A DNA stretch of 64,000 nt from Daphnia carinata (Eukaryota > Arthropoda > Branchiopoda > Diplostraca > Daphniidae), in NCBI RefSeq assembly GCF_022539665.2, contig NC_081336.1, forward strand, positions 10,454,778-10,518,777. Reading direction: 5' to 3'. The position numbers and the translations under genes were made by a program. Positions 1 to 9,912 of this stretch are shown one piece after another (within the stretch, counting starts at the first letter, position 1; every line of letters starts with the position of its first letter). The notes below the pieces were generated by a model, which was not told where the DNA came from, did no database searches, and worked only from the letters and a program-made list of their open reading frames with translations.

Positions 1-2024
1 TTAGAAACAAGCCTTGAAAGTGCCACAGCAACAGAAAACCAACTACAAAACCTGTTATGAAAAAAAGAAGCCAATATCATAGCAGTTGAGAGAGAAGGGC
101 AAGAAATAATTAGCAAACTTGAAAGTGAAAGAAAACAACTGGTTACGAAGTTAGAAACCGCCGAGCAACAGATAAAAGCAGCTTTAGAAACAAACAAACA
201 ACTTCAGACAGAAACAAAAGAAACAAAAGAGATCCTTGAAAAAACCTTAACAGAAAAAGTCGCCTTACGAAGAAGTCTGATAGATATTACTACAAAGAAT
301 AAAAATCTTGAAACAGAATTACAAAAAATCAACGCACAGACAATAGACCAAGAAGAAAAGATTAAGTATCTGGAAAACAGGATAAGAGAATATAGAAAGC
401 AACAGGTAACATTCGCTGAAACCGAAGACTTAGACAACTCCAACGAACCAGGAGAGATAACGAAATTAGTAAGTGAGATAAACGACCTAACCTCAATAAC
501 AGAAGGAGACAAATCCCTTCACTTCGAGTTAGAATCTGAACGAGTTGAAAAACTACAGCAACTCAACAACGACCTACAAAACCAAATCGAGATCCAAAAC
601 GACAACCTTCTTCAACTAGAGCGAAAGTACCAAATTCTCAAAAGCAAAATCGAAATGGGACTTTCACACAAAGAAGCTTCAAGAATTGACCGCGACACAA
701 CGGATACCGATAGCCTCGATACATCCACAACCCAACCAATTGTAAAAGCATTAGGAGAATTATTTTCCAGAGAAGACAAAAAGTCAATTCCAATCTTCAA
801 AGGGAAAAGTACTGATAAACTAATAACAGAATGGCTGAAGGACGCCGAACATGTCGCACGCAACAACGACTGGGACGACAACCAAAAAATACGATTCTTC
901 TCTGACAGACTAAAAGGCGATGCCTTAGAATGGCATGGAAACTACGTGGAAGAGCAAGGTGACGAATTAAGTTATGACGAATGGAAAACTGCCATTATTG
1001 CAAGATTCCAGGATGCATACGACTTAGCAGCACAAAGAAAAAAGTTATCCACGCTAAAACAAAAACCTGAAGAGAAATGCAAAGCCTTTATTTCAAAAAT
1101 CAACAGTCTCTACGAGTCCATTGAAGGCAAAGAAGAAAAATCTGACCAAAACCAGACCATAGTTGAAGGTCGACTCATAAACACAGTCAAAAGAATGAGA
1201 GATTATACCAAAATCAAAATTCTGATGCAAGGCATTTTACCAAAATTCAGAGCAGAGCTCTATTTTCGAATGCCCGAAGACCCTGAAGATTTTTTTTTCA
1301 TCAGCTTTGTAAACAACTAATCATATCCGAAGGTATCCTATATAGCAAGGAAACTGCAGAAGACAAGGAAATAAATGCGGTAATAGCAGGGATAACGCAT
1401 CACGAGAAACAACAAGACAACGAACTTTCACAACAAAAGACAGAAATTGAATTCTTAAAACAAAAAATTCAGGAACTGGAAAAAACTAATAAAAATCGTA
1501 ACTTGGCACAGGATACTGATATAACCATAGCAGCAGCAGATCGATACGAACCAAGATCCTCACGATCAAGTGATCGGTACTCCAGATCACAAAATCCGCG
1601 AGTTCGATTCGACGACAGATCAAATAGCAGAGGCCCCAGTAGTGACCGAAATTTCGGCCGTAGCAGGGAGAACAGCCCATACCGCAACAATTATACTTCA
1701 CCACGAAGACAAGGTACTTCCCCAGGGTATCGACAACCCAATTACCCTTCATATCAACAAATACAGAGACCTTCATACAACAACGGACCGACCCATTACA
1801 ATCAACCACACTTTCAACCGAGCAACAATCAACAAGCGTATCACCAAAACCCAGGTTATCCACGACAATACCCGCAGCAACGACAAAACCAGCCGAACAC
1901 CCACGACACTCTTGGAAATAAGATTATTATCTGTTACAAGTGCAATAAAAAAGGACACATTGCACGAGAATGTTCGACAGATATGGCACGTATCAACAAC
2001 CCGAACAACCGTCCAATGCAGTAA
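1..2024 (+). pseudogene. gag: Gag polyprotein of the Ty3/gypsy element, interrupted
   Basis: Structural protein that packages the element RNA. One coding track runs from the window start. It is broken by an in-frame TGA at 58-60 and shifts frame at a run of nine T (1290-1298), after which it continues to the stop at 2022-2024. Content in order: a long E/K/Q-rich coiled coil (61-640), a capsid-like region (about 780-1290) with a W-rich retrotransposon-gag pattern, a second short coiled coil (1360-1500), an R/S/N/Q-rich linker, and a CCHC knuckle (C-x2-C-x4-H-x4-C, about 1934-1976). The T-run shift may be a sequencing or assembly error; the TGA looks like a real lesion or readthrough site. The Gag end overlaps the Pol start by 55 bases in another frame, as in elements that use frameshifting. 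Confidence 0.85.
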
Positions 2025-4803
2025 ACACAATATCCCTACCAACCAACCCTCTAACACAAAATTTAGAAATAGCGATACCCAAACTAATCCGTATACCAGT
2101 AAGAATTTTTGGACAAGAAATTAACGCTTTAGTAGACACAGGAGCAGCAGCCAGTTTAGTATCAGATAAAGTATTTTTTAAGAAGAGGGAAAAACTCAAA
2201 GAAATTAAAAATACCCCCTCGCCGATATTTAGGACAGTATCAGGAGAAATCTTAAACTCAAAAGGAAAATTTAGATTTTCAATTGTCATTAACAGCAGTC
2301 ACGTCATTAAGCATGATTTCTTTATCATGGAAAACTTAAATGAAAATTGTATCTTAGGATTAGACTTCTTATCAAGCAACAATGTAAAAATTAATACCAA
2401 AAACAGGCAGATCAATTACGATCATTCCGGAGTAGAACATAACTTTAGAAATAACATACTCCCAATATACAGCATAACATTTGGCAAAGTCGGCATTCAT
2501 ATTCCACTCCGCCCAAACCGTTCATCAGACTATAACGACAACCACGATTTAACAGAAGCAGATTATCGCAACCTAGAATCTTTCTCCCAATCAGAAACTG
2601 ACAAGAAAAATAAGCGAATTGGACAAACCCAAGAAAGTACAGCGACTAACATTTCCGACGAGATACAAATTAAAATTGAAAATCTATTGAAAAAACACGA
2701 AACCCTATTTGCTGAAAGAGAATCAGATTTAGGTCTAGCAACTGATGTAAAACACTCCATTAACATAGGATACAACGCCCCAATTACACAACGATTGCGC
2801 AGAACACCAGAAGCATTAAAACTAATTGTCAAGACAAAAATAGATGTAATGATGAGTAACAATATCATTAGAGAAAGTCACAGCCCATTTGCAGCAGCAA
2901 TTGTAATGGTCCCCAAAAAAGATGGAGAAATGCGTATGTGTATTGACTATAGGGCACTTAACAAAATAACAGTAAAAGACAAATACCCATTACCAAGAAT
3001 CGACGACACCATTGATGCATTGAGCGGATCGGTTTACTTCTCAACATTGGACTTACTGAGTGGCTACTGGCAGATCGAGATAGAAGAAAGCGACAAACAC
3101 AAAACCGCCTTCATCTGTGAACTTGGACAATACGAATTTAATAGAATGCCATTTGGATTAACAAATGCACCAAGCACTTTTCAACGAGCAATGAACAACA
3201 TATTGAAATTAGTATTGTTCAGGTTCGCATTGGTTTATCTGGATGACATCATAGTGTTCAGTAATAATATTGCTGAACATGTGATACATCTAGAAGCAGT
3301 GTTTAAACTTCTTAAAGACGCAGGACTAAAATTAAAAAGAAAGAAATGCGAATTTTTCAAAGAAGAATTAGACTATTTAGGATATATTGTTTCGAAAAAA
3401 GGAATAACACCGAGTACAAAAAAGTTAGAAGCAATCATCAAATACCCAGCTCCCAAAAACGTGAAAGAATTGAGCTCATTTCTAGGTTTGGCTAGCTATT
3501 ACAGAAAGTTCTTCAGGGCTTTTGCTGATAAAGCCCACCCACTGACAGCGCTAACGAGAAAATCAGCCGAGTGGAAATGGGGAGAGGAACAAAGGGACGC
3601 CTTTGATTGTATCAAGAACTGTCTCATAACTAGACCTATCCTAGGGTATCCAGATTTCACGCGCGAATTTATCATCTACACAGATGCCTCAGGATACGGT
3701 ATAGGAGCAGTCTTGGCTCAGATGCAAACTCTACCTCAATCAGCGGATTCAGCGGAGTCCGACGTACAGGAACCCCGTGAATCAGACGGCGCGGAAGTCG
3801 TCATAGCGTATAGCTCTAAACATCTGAACGACCGCGAAGCCAAGTGGTCAACCACAGAGAAAGAGGCTTACGCCATCATCCACGCAATTGACGTATTTAG
3901 AACGTATCTATACGGACGCAGATTCACCGTATTTACAGACCATAGACCTTTAGAATGGTTAATGAGCAAGACAGAACCCGCAGGAAGATTAGCTAGATGG
4001 GCACTAAAAATACAAGAATTCGACATCGTCATTGGGTACCGGCCTGGGAAGTCGCACCAAAATGCAGACACCCTAAGCCGTATTCCCATAGTGCCAATAG
4101 CACGAGTAGAAACAAGGGCAATGGAAAGAGGAACTGTCATAAGAGAGCTAGAAAATATTCGAAAAGAAGGTGAAAATCTAAAAGAAAAACTAAGGATTGA
4201 AAGATTAAAGAAACAAGAACAGCTGGAGAAAGAAAACGAAAGTATTCAAAAAGAAAACGAAAGTTTTGAGAGGGAAAGTCTTCAAAGGAAGAGCGTAGGT
4301 TTCGAAAGAGAAATTGGAAGTGAAAGTAAAAGGTCTGGGAAAGAAGACAGATGGATAGAATTACAGCAAGCAGATAAATATTGTCAAAAACTAATGATGG
4401 AAATACAAGAAGATAGCCAGAAAAATAGAAATAAAAGATTCTCAAGCAACTTTATAATCAATGAAAAGGGTCTATTAACAGATAGACAAGGAAAATTAGT
4501 AGTCCCTGTACCGTTAATCGACGGAATTTTACGAGCAAATCATGATCACATGATGGCAGGGCATTTAGGAATCGAAAAAACAATAGCCAGACTTAGAGAA
4601 CAATACTTCTTCCCATACATGCGACAAAACGTAACAGAACACATCAAAAATTGCCTTAAATGCGCAAAACGCAAGGCTGTGGGAGGAAGTAAAGCACCAT
4701 TGCAACCTATGCCCCCAGCCGAAAGGGTGTGGGAAAGACTTGCGATGGATATTGTGGGTCCCGTTCAAGAAAGCGCAAAGGGACATAAGTATATTTTAGT
4801 CCT
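1970..4803 (+). CDS. pol: Pol polyprotein (PR-RT-RNase H-INT) of Ty3/gypsy, truncated by gap
   Basis: Enzymatic polyprotein that copies and inserts the element. Open for about 944 residues with no stop before the gap. Visible domains: aspartic protease with DTG at residues 56-58; reverse transcriptase from about residue 270, with the catalytic box YLDD at 423-426; RNase H with its first catalytic Asp at about 572 (YTDASG) and the downstream TDHRPLEWL motif; a K/E-rich linker (about 720-800); the integrase HHCC zinc-binding region (about 860-905); and the first integrase catalytic Asp at about 927 (MDIVGP). The remaining integrase core is lost in the run of N. The ATG at 1970 lies inside the Gag zinc-knuckle codons in another frame, so translation probably depends on frameshifting. 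The intact reading frame suggests a fairly young copy. Confidence 0.95.
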
Positions 4804-4903
4804 NNNNNNNNNNNNNNNNNNNNNNNNNNNNNNNNNNNNNNNNNNNNNNNNNNNNNNNNNNNNNNNNNNNNNNNNNNNNNNNNNNNNNNNNNNNNNNNNN
4901 NNN
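4804..4903. other. Assembly gap (100 N)
   Basis: Exactly 100 N, the usual placeholder for a gap of unknown size. The gypsy element on the left and the tandem array on the right need not be adjacent in the genome. The sequence restarts inside the array unit, at a position equivalent to 14281. Confidence 0.99.
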
Positions 4904-5510
4904 TAAGATTGCTGGCTACATAAAATCAACACCTATACAGAAAGCTTCAGTTGCAGATATTCTTGCCAAAAGAGATTTGATTACTTGTGCTGTCACGGGC
5001 TCCGGCAAAACGGTAATCCAATTAATGAACGCTGTGTAATTTTGAAACCTTGATGCCTTCGTACTAACTTGATTCGAATGGGTCGATATGAACTGGGTAA
5101 GTTGAGGTAAAAGTAATTTTGAGTGGGCACGTCTGTGATTGCGACTACGAAAAGGTCCAATTGCATTTAAGATACTCAAGAAACCCTTCGTGACATTCGT
5201 TGATTAAGTCATCTAAAATTTCACATTTTTTCATATAGGCGGCGTACTTGGTACCGTTTATGAACATATTGTTAGAACAAGGTGTTTCTGGTGCATCCCC
5301 GCCATGGTTCAAAAGCCAGAAGTTGTAATTGTCGCACGCACTCGTGAATTTTCGATTCAAATTCACCGCGGGGCGTGTAAATTCTCCTACAATTCGGTTT
5401 TAAAATCTGTCATATATCAAGGAACTGTCACGAGCCATCATCGGTCAAATCTTCAAGCTGGGTGCAATACTCTTGTCGCGACCGCGGGGCGACTCGAGGA
5501 TTTTCTCAAT
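4904..5510 (+). pseudogene. vas: vasa/DDX4 DEAD-box helicase fragment (unit 1)
   Basis: Vasa is a germline ATP-dependent RNA helicase. This piece covers the Q-motif region (TPIQKAS), motif I (AVTGSGKT, about 4990-5012), then after an intron-like stretch motif Ia, degraded from PTREL to RTREF (about 5338-5352), and motif Ib, degraded from TPGR to TAGR. Frame breaks separate the pieces (a stop just after motif I; a stop after the region preceding POLD1). No DEAD box or helicase C domain follows: the sequence passes straight into POLD1 at about 5505-5520. The 5' part of this copy is cut off by the gap. The vasa call rests on the motifs plus the upstream zinc knuckle seen at 13986; another DEAD-box family member cannot be fully excluded. 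Confidence 0.8.
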
Positions 5511-7025
5511 TAGTGTCACGTCAGGTAATCTATGGTAACACAGATTCCGTAATGGTGAAATTCGGTGTACCCACGGTGGCCGAAGCCATGGAATTAGGCC
5601 GAAAAGCTGCCGCATTTGTGTCGGCAAAATATGTCCAACCCATTAATTTGGAATTCGAAAAAGTCTATTACCCCTATTTATTGATCAACGAAAAGAGGTA
5701 ATTACGGTTCTGATTTATAAAGACTTGTTAGATGAGATACCAGTTGCACTGTCTGTTTCTGTCTTCACAGGTATCCAGGATTGTATTGGACCAAACCTGA
5801 AAAGTTTGACAAAATGGATTGTAACGGTTTAGAAACTGTTCGTCGTGATAATTGTCAACTCGTTGCCAATCTTATCAATAGCTGGTCTGCAGAAAAGTTT
5901 GATTGATCGGTGAACAAAAAGTCATCAGTTTTAGTATTCAAAGTTTGAGGTTTTGATATTTTCTCTTAGAGATCCGGATGGAGCACTAGAATACGCCAAA
6001 CAATCTATTTTCGACTTGCTGCGCAACAAAGTCGATATCTCACTTCTGATGATTACCAAGGTAGAACGTAACTATGTTTTGGAATACTGTGATTTTATCC
6101 GTTTGCTTTCTTTTATTAAAAAGGAGCTGACTAAAACAGATAAAGACTACGCCAGTAAACAGGCACATGTGGAACTAGCTCACAAGATGCGTAAGCGAGA
6201 TGCTGGTACAACCCCAAAATTAGGGGATCGAGTTCCGTATGTCATTATCGCAGCCGCTAAAAGTACACCAGCTTACCTCAAGGTTCGTCTTTGGATTTCA
6301 AATTTCTCATGAACTATTAAGTTTTCATACGTCTTCTTTAGACGGAAAACCCTATTTTTGTAATGGAATACAGCGTACCTATTGATGCCCCATACCATTT
6401 GGAAAATCAGCTTTCAAAACCCCTTGTTCGGATTTTGGAACCCATACTTGGATCTAAAGCGGAATCATTGTTGCTACGTAAACACGGACTTATCGCCTTT
6501 ATTTGCTTGACATAATTGAACGGTTTGTATTCCGTATTGTAGATGGTTACCATACCCGGACGCCTTCATTTGTTACTTCAAAAATTGGTGGATTGGCTAG
6601 CTTTACCACACGCAAATCCACCTGTGTTGGATGCAAAACCGTCCTTCCAGACGATAGTGCTGTATGCAAGTAAGTCTAATTTCTGCCTATCTCGGCGATG
6701 TTTGTTAAAATTGCTGTTCCAATTTAAACAGATTTTGCAAGCCGAAAGAATCGGAGTTCTACCAGAGGGAAATTGGCCAACTTTATGCTCTCGAAGAGAA
6801 GTTTAATCGTTTATGGACAGAATGTCAACGGTGCCAGGGAAGTCTCAACGAAGAGATTCTTTGTTGCAAGTAAATAGTTTGAGTGATATCCTAATCATGT
6901 TACATACTTAATACTAATCGTTTGCCACATTTAGCCGAGATTGCCCCATCTATTATATGAGGACAAAAGTTAGAAAAAATCTCACGGAACAGGGTAAACT
7001 TATGGAAAGATTCAGCCTACCCTGA
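5511..7025 (+). pseudogene. POLD1: DNA polymerase delta catalytic subunit, 3' third (unit 1)
   Basis: POLD1 is the replicative family-B polymerase of the nucleus. This piece starts at motif C, which reads YGNTDS instead of YGDTDS, so the first catalytic Asp is Asn. Exons with GT-AG introns follow: motif C to [10 protein letters not shown] (ends about 5696), [11 protein letters not shown] (5771-5916), DPDGALEY (5971-6059), a 63-bp intron in phase, [15 protein letters not shown] to DRVPYVI (6122-6281), the exon with LLRKHG (6342-6485), the CysA zinc module CVGC...VCK (6542-6689), CysB iron-sulfur Cys pairs CQRC and CCN/RDCP (6731-6950), and the native stop TGA at 7023-7025. A one-base shift before the sequence corresponding to LIDRDPD (about 5885) breaks the frame. 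It was copied as genomic DNA, not as a retrocopy. Confidence 0.92.
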
Positions 7026-7565
7026 CAACCTACCGCTCTCGTCAATGATGGTGCATACAGGTAGTGGCTTGGCTTTTGTAAAATAGATTGGAAACAATAA
7101 ATTACACGACTCATTGTTCAGTAAGTTCCCCATAACCAAAAGATTTTAATAAAAATGGTGTATAGCGCCGTAAGAGTCTCGGAGGGAGCAGGCGGTAAAA
7201 TACGTGATGTCATGTAATTCCGTATTTTGAAAAACGAAAGTTGATGGCATTAGTAAGTAGATGTATAAGTTATTAGAAAAGTCACGTTGTTGCGAATGAT
7301 CCAGTCGACGAAACATCGTACGAACCAACGCACATTGAATTAATTAGATTAAGTTCTTAGTCTTTCTGTTTTTTTTGTTTTTTTTTTGTGGTTTATTTCA
7401 ATATCTAGATTTTTTTCTTCCCATCCCATTTAAAAAATTTTTTTCATTGGCAACAAATTTTACTTACATTTATTTTATTTTTCTTTCCTTTTTTTTTCTT
7501 TTTATTATGCCACCCGCGAAAGATGTCGTAGCAAATTTGCAATAGACTAAATTCATTCATTTCTT
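7026..7565. other. POLD1 3' flank and T-rich junction
   Basis: AATAAA near 7098 fits the POLD1 polyadenylation signal. T-rich tracts follow at 7370-7500. The homology with the second unit stops at about 7430, and the SLC18B1 piece begins at about 7566. I see no gene here; short ORFs are antisense shadows. Confidence 0.6.
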
Positions 7566-8314
7566 TTGATCGGTACTTTTGATTTCAATTCTCAAATTCA
7601 AACCGTTTAACTAGTATCATTATTTGATTTTATTTTAGAAATCTAGCTGTTGTCGGTATGGCATTGGCACTAAGTGGAGTTGCGTTTGCAGGGCAACAAG
7701 TTTCGGGGGTCGTTGATGCCATGAGAGAAGCTGTGTAAGCCACATTTAAAAAATTCAATTTGCTGTGCCAGTATTCATTTCTTTTTTGCATTTTGATAAT
7801 AGACATGCTGGTTATCCGGATAATCCCAATACTCACGGGCTTGTTGCTGGTATTTGGTCGTCTCTGCTGGGCGTTTTGTTTCACGCGCTGGGACTGGCAT
7901 TTTAGTGGACCACATTGGTTTCCAAATGACGGCTGCCGTCGTGTTCTCTGTTCAAATTACAGTGGTAAGTTTTGACCATAAATAAATGACTATTAACAAG
8001 TAAATAATAAGATGCATTATTTCTTTCCTTCTATAGGGTTTAGCAACCATGTGCTTCATGTTACCAAAGTGCAAGAAAGGTGACGGCAAATCCGACGGGG
8101 ATGACACGACAGTGGATGCCATATCTACGAGGACAACATCGTTTACTTATTCGTGGATATCGTGGATGTCGGTGAGTTTCCACGATTAACTATTTCTCAG
8201 CCCGAATCTCCAGCCGAGTCCGTCACGTGCAAATCAGTGTCGATCCCATTACCGCGAGACTGTGCCATTATTCGCCGCATGCGCGCTGAAACATATGCCG
8301 GGTTCTCTGGCTGA
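7566..8314 (+). pseudogene. SLC18B1: SLC18B1-like transporter, detached 3' exons (unit 1)
   Basis: Three 3' exons of a major-facilitator transporter, matching the equivalent exons at 13335-13985 nearly base for base. It encodes the GVAFAGQQVSGVVDAMREA loop, the next helices, and a hydrophilic C-terminus (MLPKCKKGDGKSDGDD, from about 8058). There is no promoter or 5' part: the block begins abruptly after unrelated T-rich sequence. A deletion in the middle exon (relative to the 13620 copy) shifts the frame and gives an early stop. This copy contains the native C-terminal region up to TGA at 8312-8314, which the 13.9-kb copy lacks because it is cut at 13985. Confidence 0.85.
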
Positions 8315-9912
8315 ACAGATTAGGCCCATCGTGTAGACTAGATAATTGAATTTAGAAACTTGAGAATCTCATCTAGCACCCTACCACTGGCCACATCTGT
8401 AACAATACCCGATATTTTCCGTGTCTCTTCCGGCTGGCTTTAACTATTTTATGAAAATCATATCCGGCTAATCCATACTCTGTCGCACGATCTGCTTTTA
8501 ATCCAATCGATAATTTTCAGGAAAGCGTTTTGGCTTCGTTTTTTCAGCCAATTTTTGATATTCGAGCAGAACAAGAGAAAAATCGATTCATGCGACAAAA
8601 TCTTGTTTAAATTTAATTGAGCTTAAGCCAAATTGAATTTTAAAAATGCATTACATTTTATGTGGTGTTGTGGCGAATGGTACGGGAATGGATGAATAGG
8701 CTTTTAACAGCTGTGGTGATCACATTCAAATATTATCGATTCGACCGAAAGATGGTCGTGCTCGTCAGAGCGTCCACCCACACGCTTTATGCTAGTCATT
8801 GACTAAAAAATGTTACTTAAAGAAGCGAACCGTTCTGACCGTTGAATGAAGGACGCACGCGAGTCTTTTGATCTACTAGCGGAATAAGGATACAAAAATT
8901 GATAAATTTCCAGTTTGAAGTAGACATTTTTTTCCCCTTTTTGCAATGATAACGCCATCAACCGTTATGGCGTGACGTGTTCCATCGTTCCAAATCACTT
9001 TTCTTGTTCCCATTTTCTTTTCCGAGGGCTTTTCAAGTGGGAAAAAGGAAGAAGCCTTTGAAGTAGGAAGAACAAGCAAAGTATAAACATAGAGATTGGT
9101 AACGATAACGGAATTTCGTGAAATTAAATATGGGGAACTGAGAATTCGATGACTAACTGTAAAATTATTAGTGCGATTGAGTTGTTTTCCTCTGCAATTT
9201 TTAAAAACTTGTACGTACCTATTGACTGATCTAGTATAGTCACAGGTAGAATACTCTAAACCAATGCAATCACGCGTGAATGTATAAAAATCGGAAGCCG
9301 CTTAAATTTTTTTTTTCTTGCGCAAGAAGGAAGCGTGAATGACGGTACGATCACCAGGTCAATGCAATGAGAAGTTGTAAAAATAATTCAATTATTTTTC
9401 TTTGTTTAGGCTATTCCCAAAAAACTAATTGAAATCGTGTTTCATAAGCCACATTGTTTTAACTGGTAGCCCTTCGTGGTAGGACCATCGAAGCTCTTGT
9501 CTAAGTATTAAAACACTAGAATTCGTTGGAGCATTTTTTTTTTAACATCTTTATTTTTAAGATCCAAATTATTGCCGACAGTACAAGCAATCTGTAGTAA
9601 CCAAGCATAGAATTCGTGAAAGAAATCGAAAGAAAAGAGAAGCTGGAGAGGTATAACTATGAAAATGTAAGCATGCTTAGAAAATCTGTGGACTTTGTTC
9701 AAATCCCGTCCCATTTAAATTAAGGTATTGGGAGAATGAATGAATGAAATTGGGGGAGGGAGAGAGGTGACAATGGCCATAACGATTAAAAAATTTTCCG
9801 CTTTAACAGCATAGTTATTTCTTAACCAATTATGCCATTGTCGTCTCTCTTCACTCAATTTTGCCCCTTCCTTCAAACGTTACGAATTTAAACAAAGCCA
9901 AAGCACACAGAA
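8315..9912. other. Noncoding spacer of the array unit
   Basis: About 1.6 kb without a credible gene. It repeats almost exactly at 54742-56390 (inverted), and the part at 9340-9690 has a diverged relative at 40440-40770. A 67-codon ORF on the minus strand (8876-9079) is repeated only because the unit is repeated. A small element with inverted ends lies at 9755-9855. Confidence 0.6.
9755..9855. mobile_element. Short inverted-terminal element (MITE-like), family copy
   Basis: Ends are imperfect inverted repeats (GAGAGAGGTGACAATGGC against GCCATTGTCGTCTCTC) around an AT-rich middle. Related copies sit at about 41155-41250, 43003-43105, 43585-43685 and 54845-54955. It always neighbours the retropepsin-like gene or its relics, so it may be that gene's 3' flank rather than an independent element. 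Confidence 0.5.

Larger units (their letters stand above)
1..4803 (+). mobile_element. Ty3/gypsy LTR retrotransposon, partial
   Basis: Gag-like ORF with a coiled coil and a CCHC knuckle, then an overlapping Pol with the order protease, reverse transcriptase, RNase H, integrase. That order is diagnostic of Ty3/gypsy. The 5' LTR and the Gag start lie before the window. The element runs into an assembly gap inside the integrase core, so the 3' end and 3' LTR are not seen. The coding region is A-rich, unlike the DNA after the gap. Confidence 0.95.

Noticed and set aside
5511-7025. Polinton/Maverick DNA polymerase
   Set aside because: The family-B polymerase here has delta-type motifs, CysA and CysB modules and introns; Polinton polymerases are protein-primed and lack these, and no integrase or capsid genes are near.
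8876-9079. 67-codon minus-strand ORF conserved in both arrays
   Set aside because: Conservation is only that of the duplicated unit; no start context or domain, and the surrounding spacer is noncoding.
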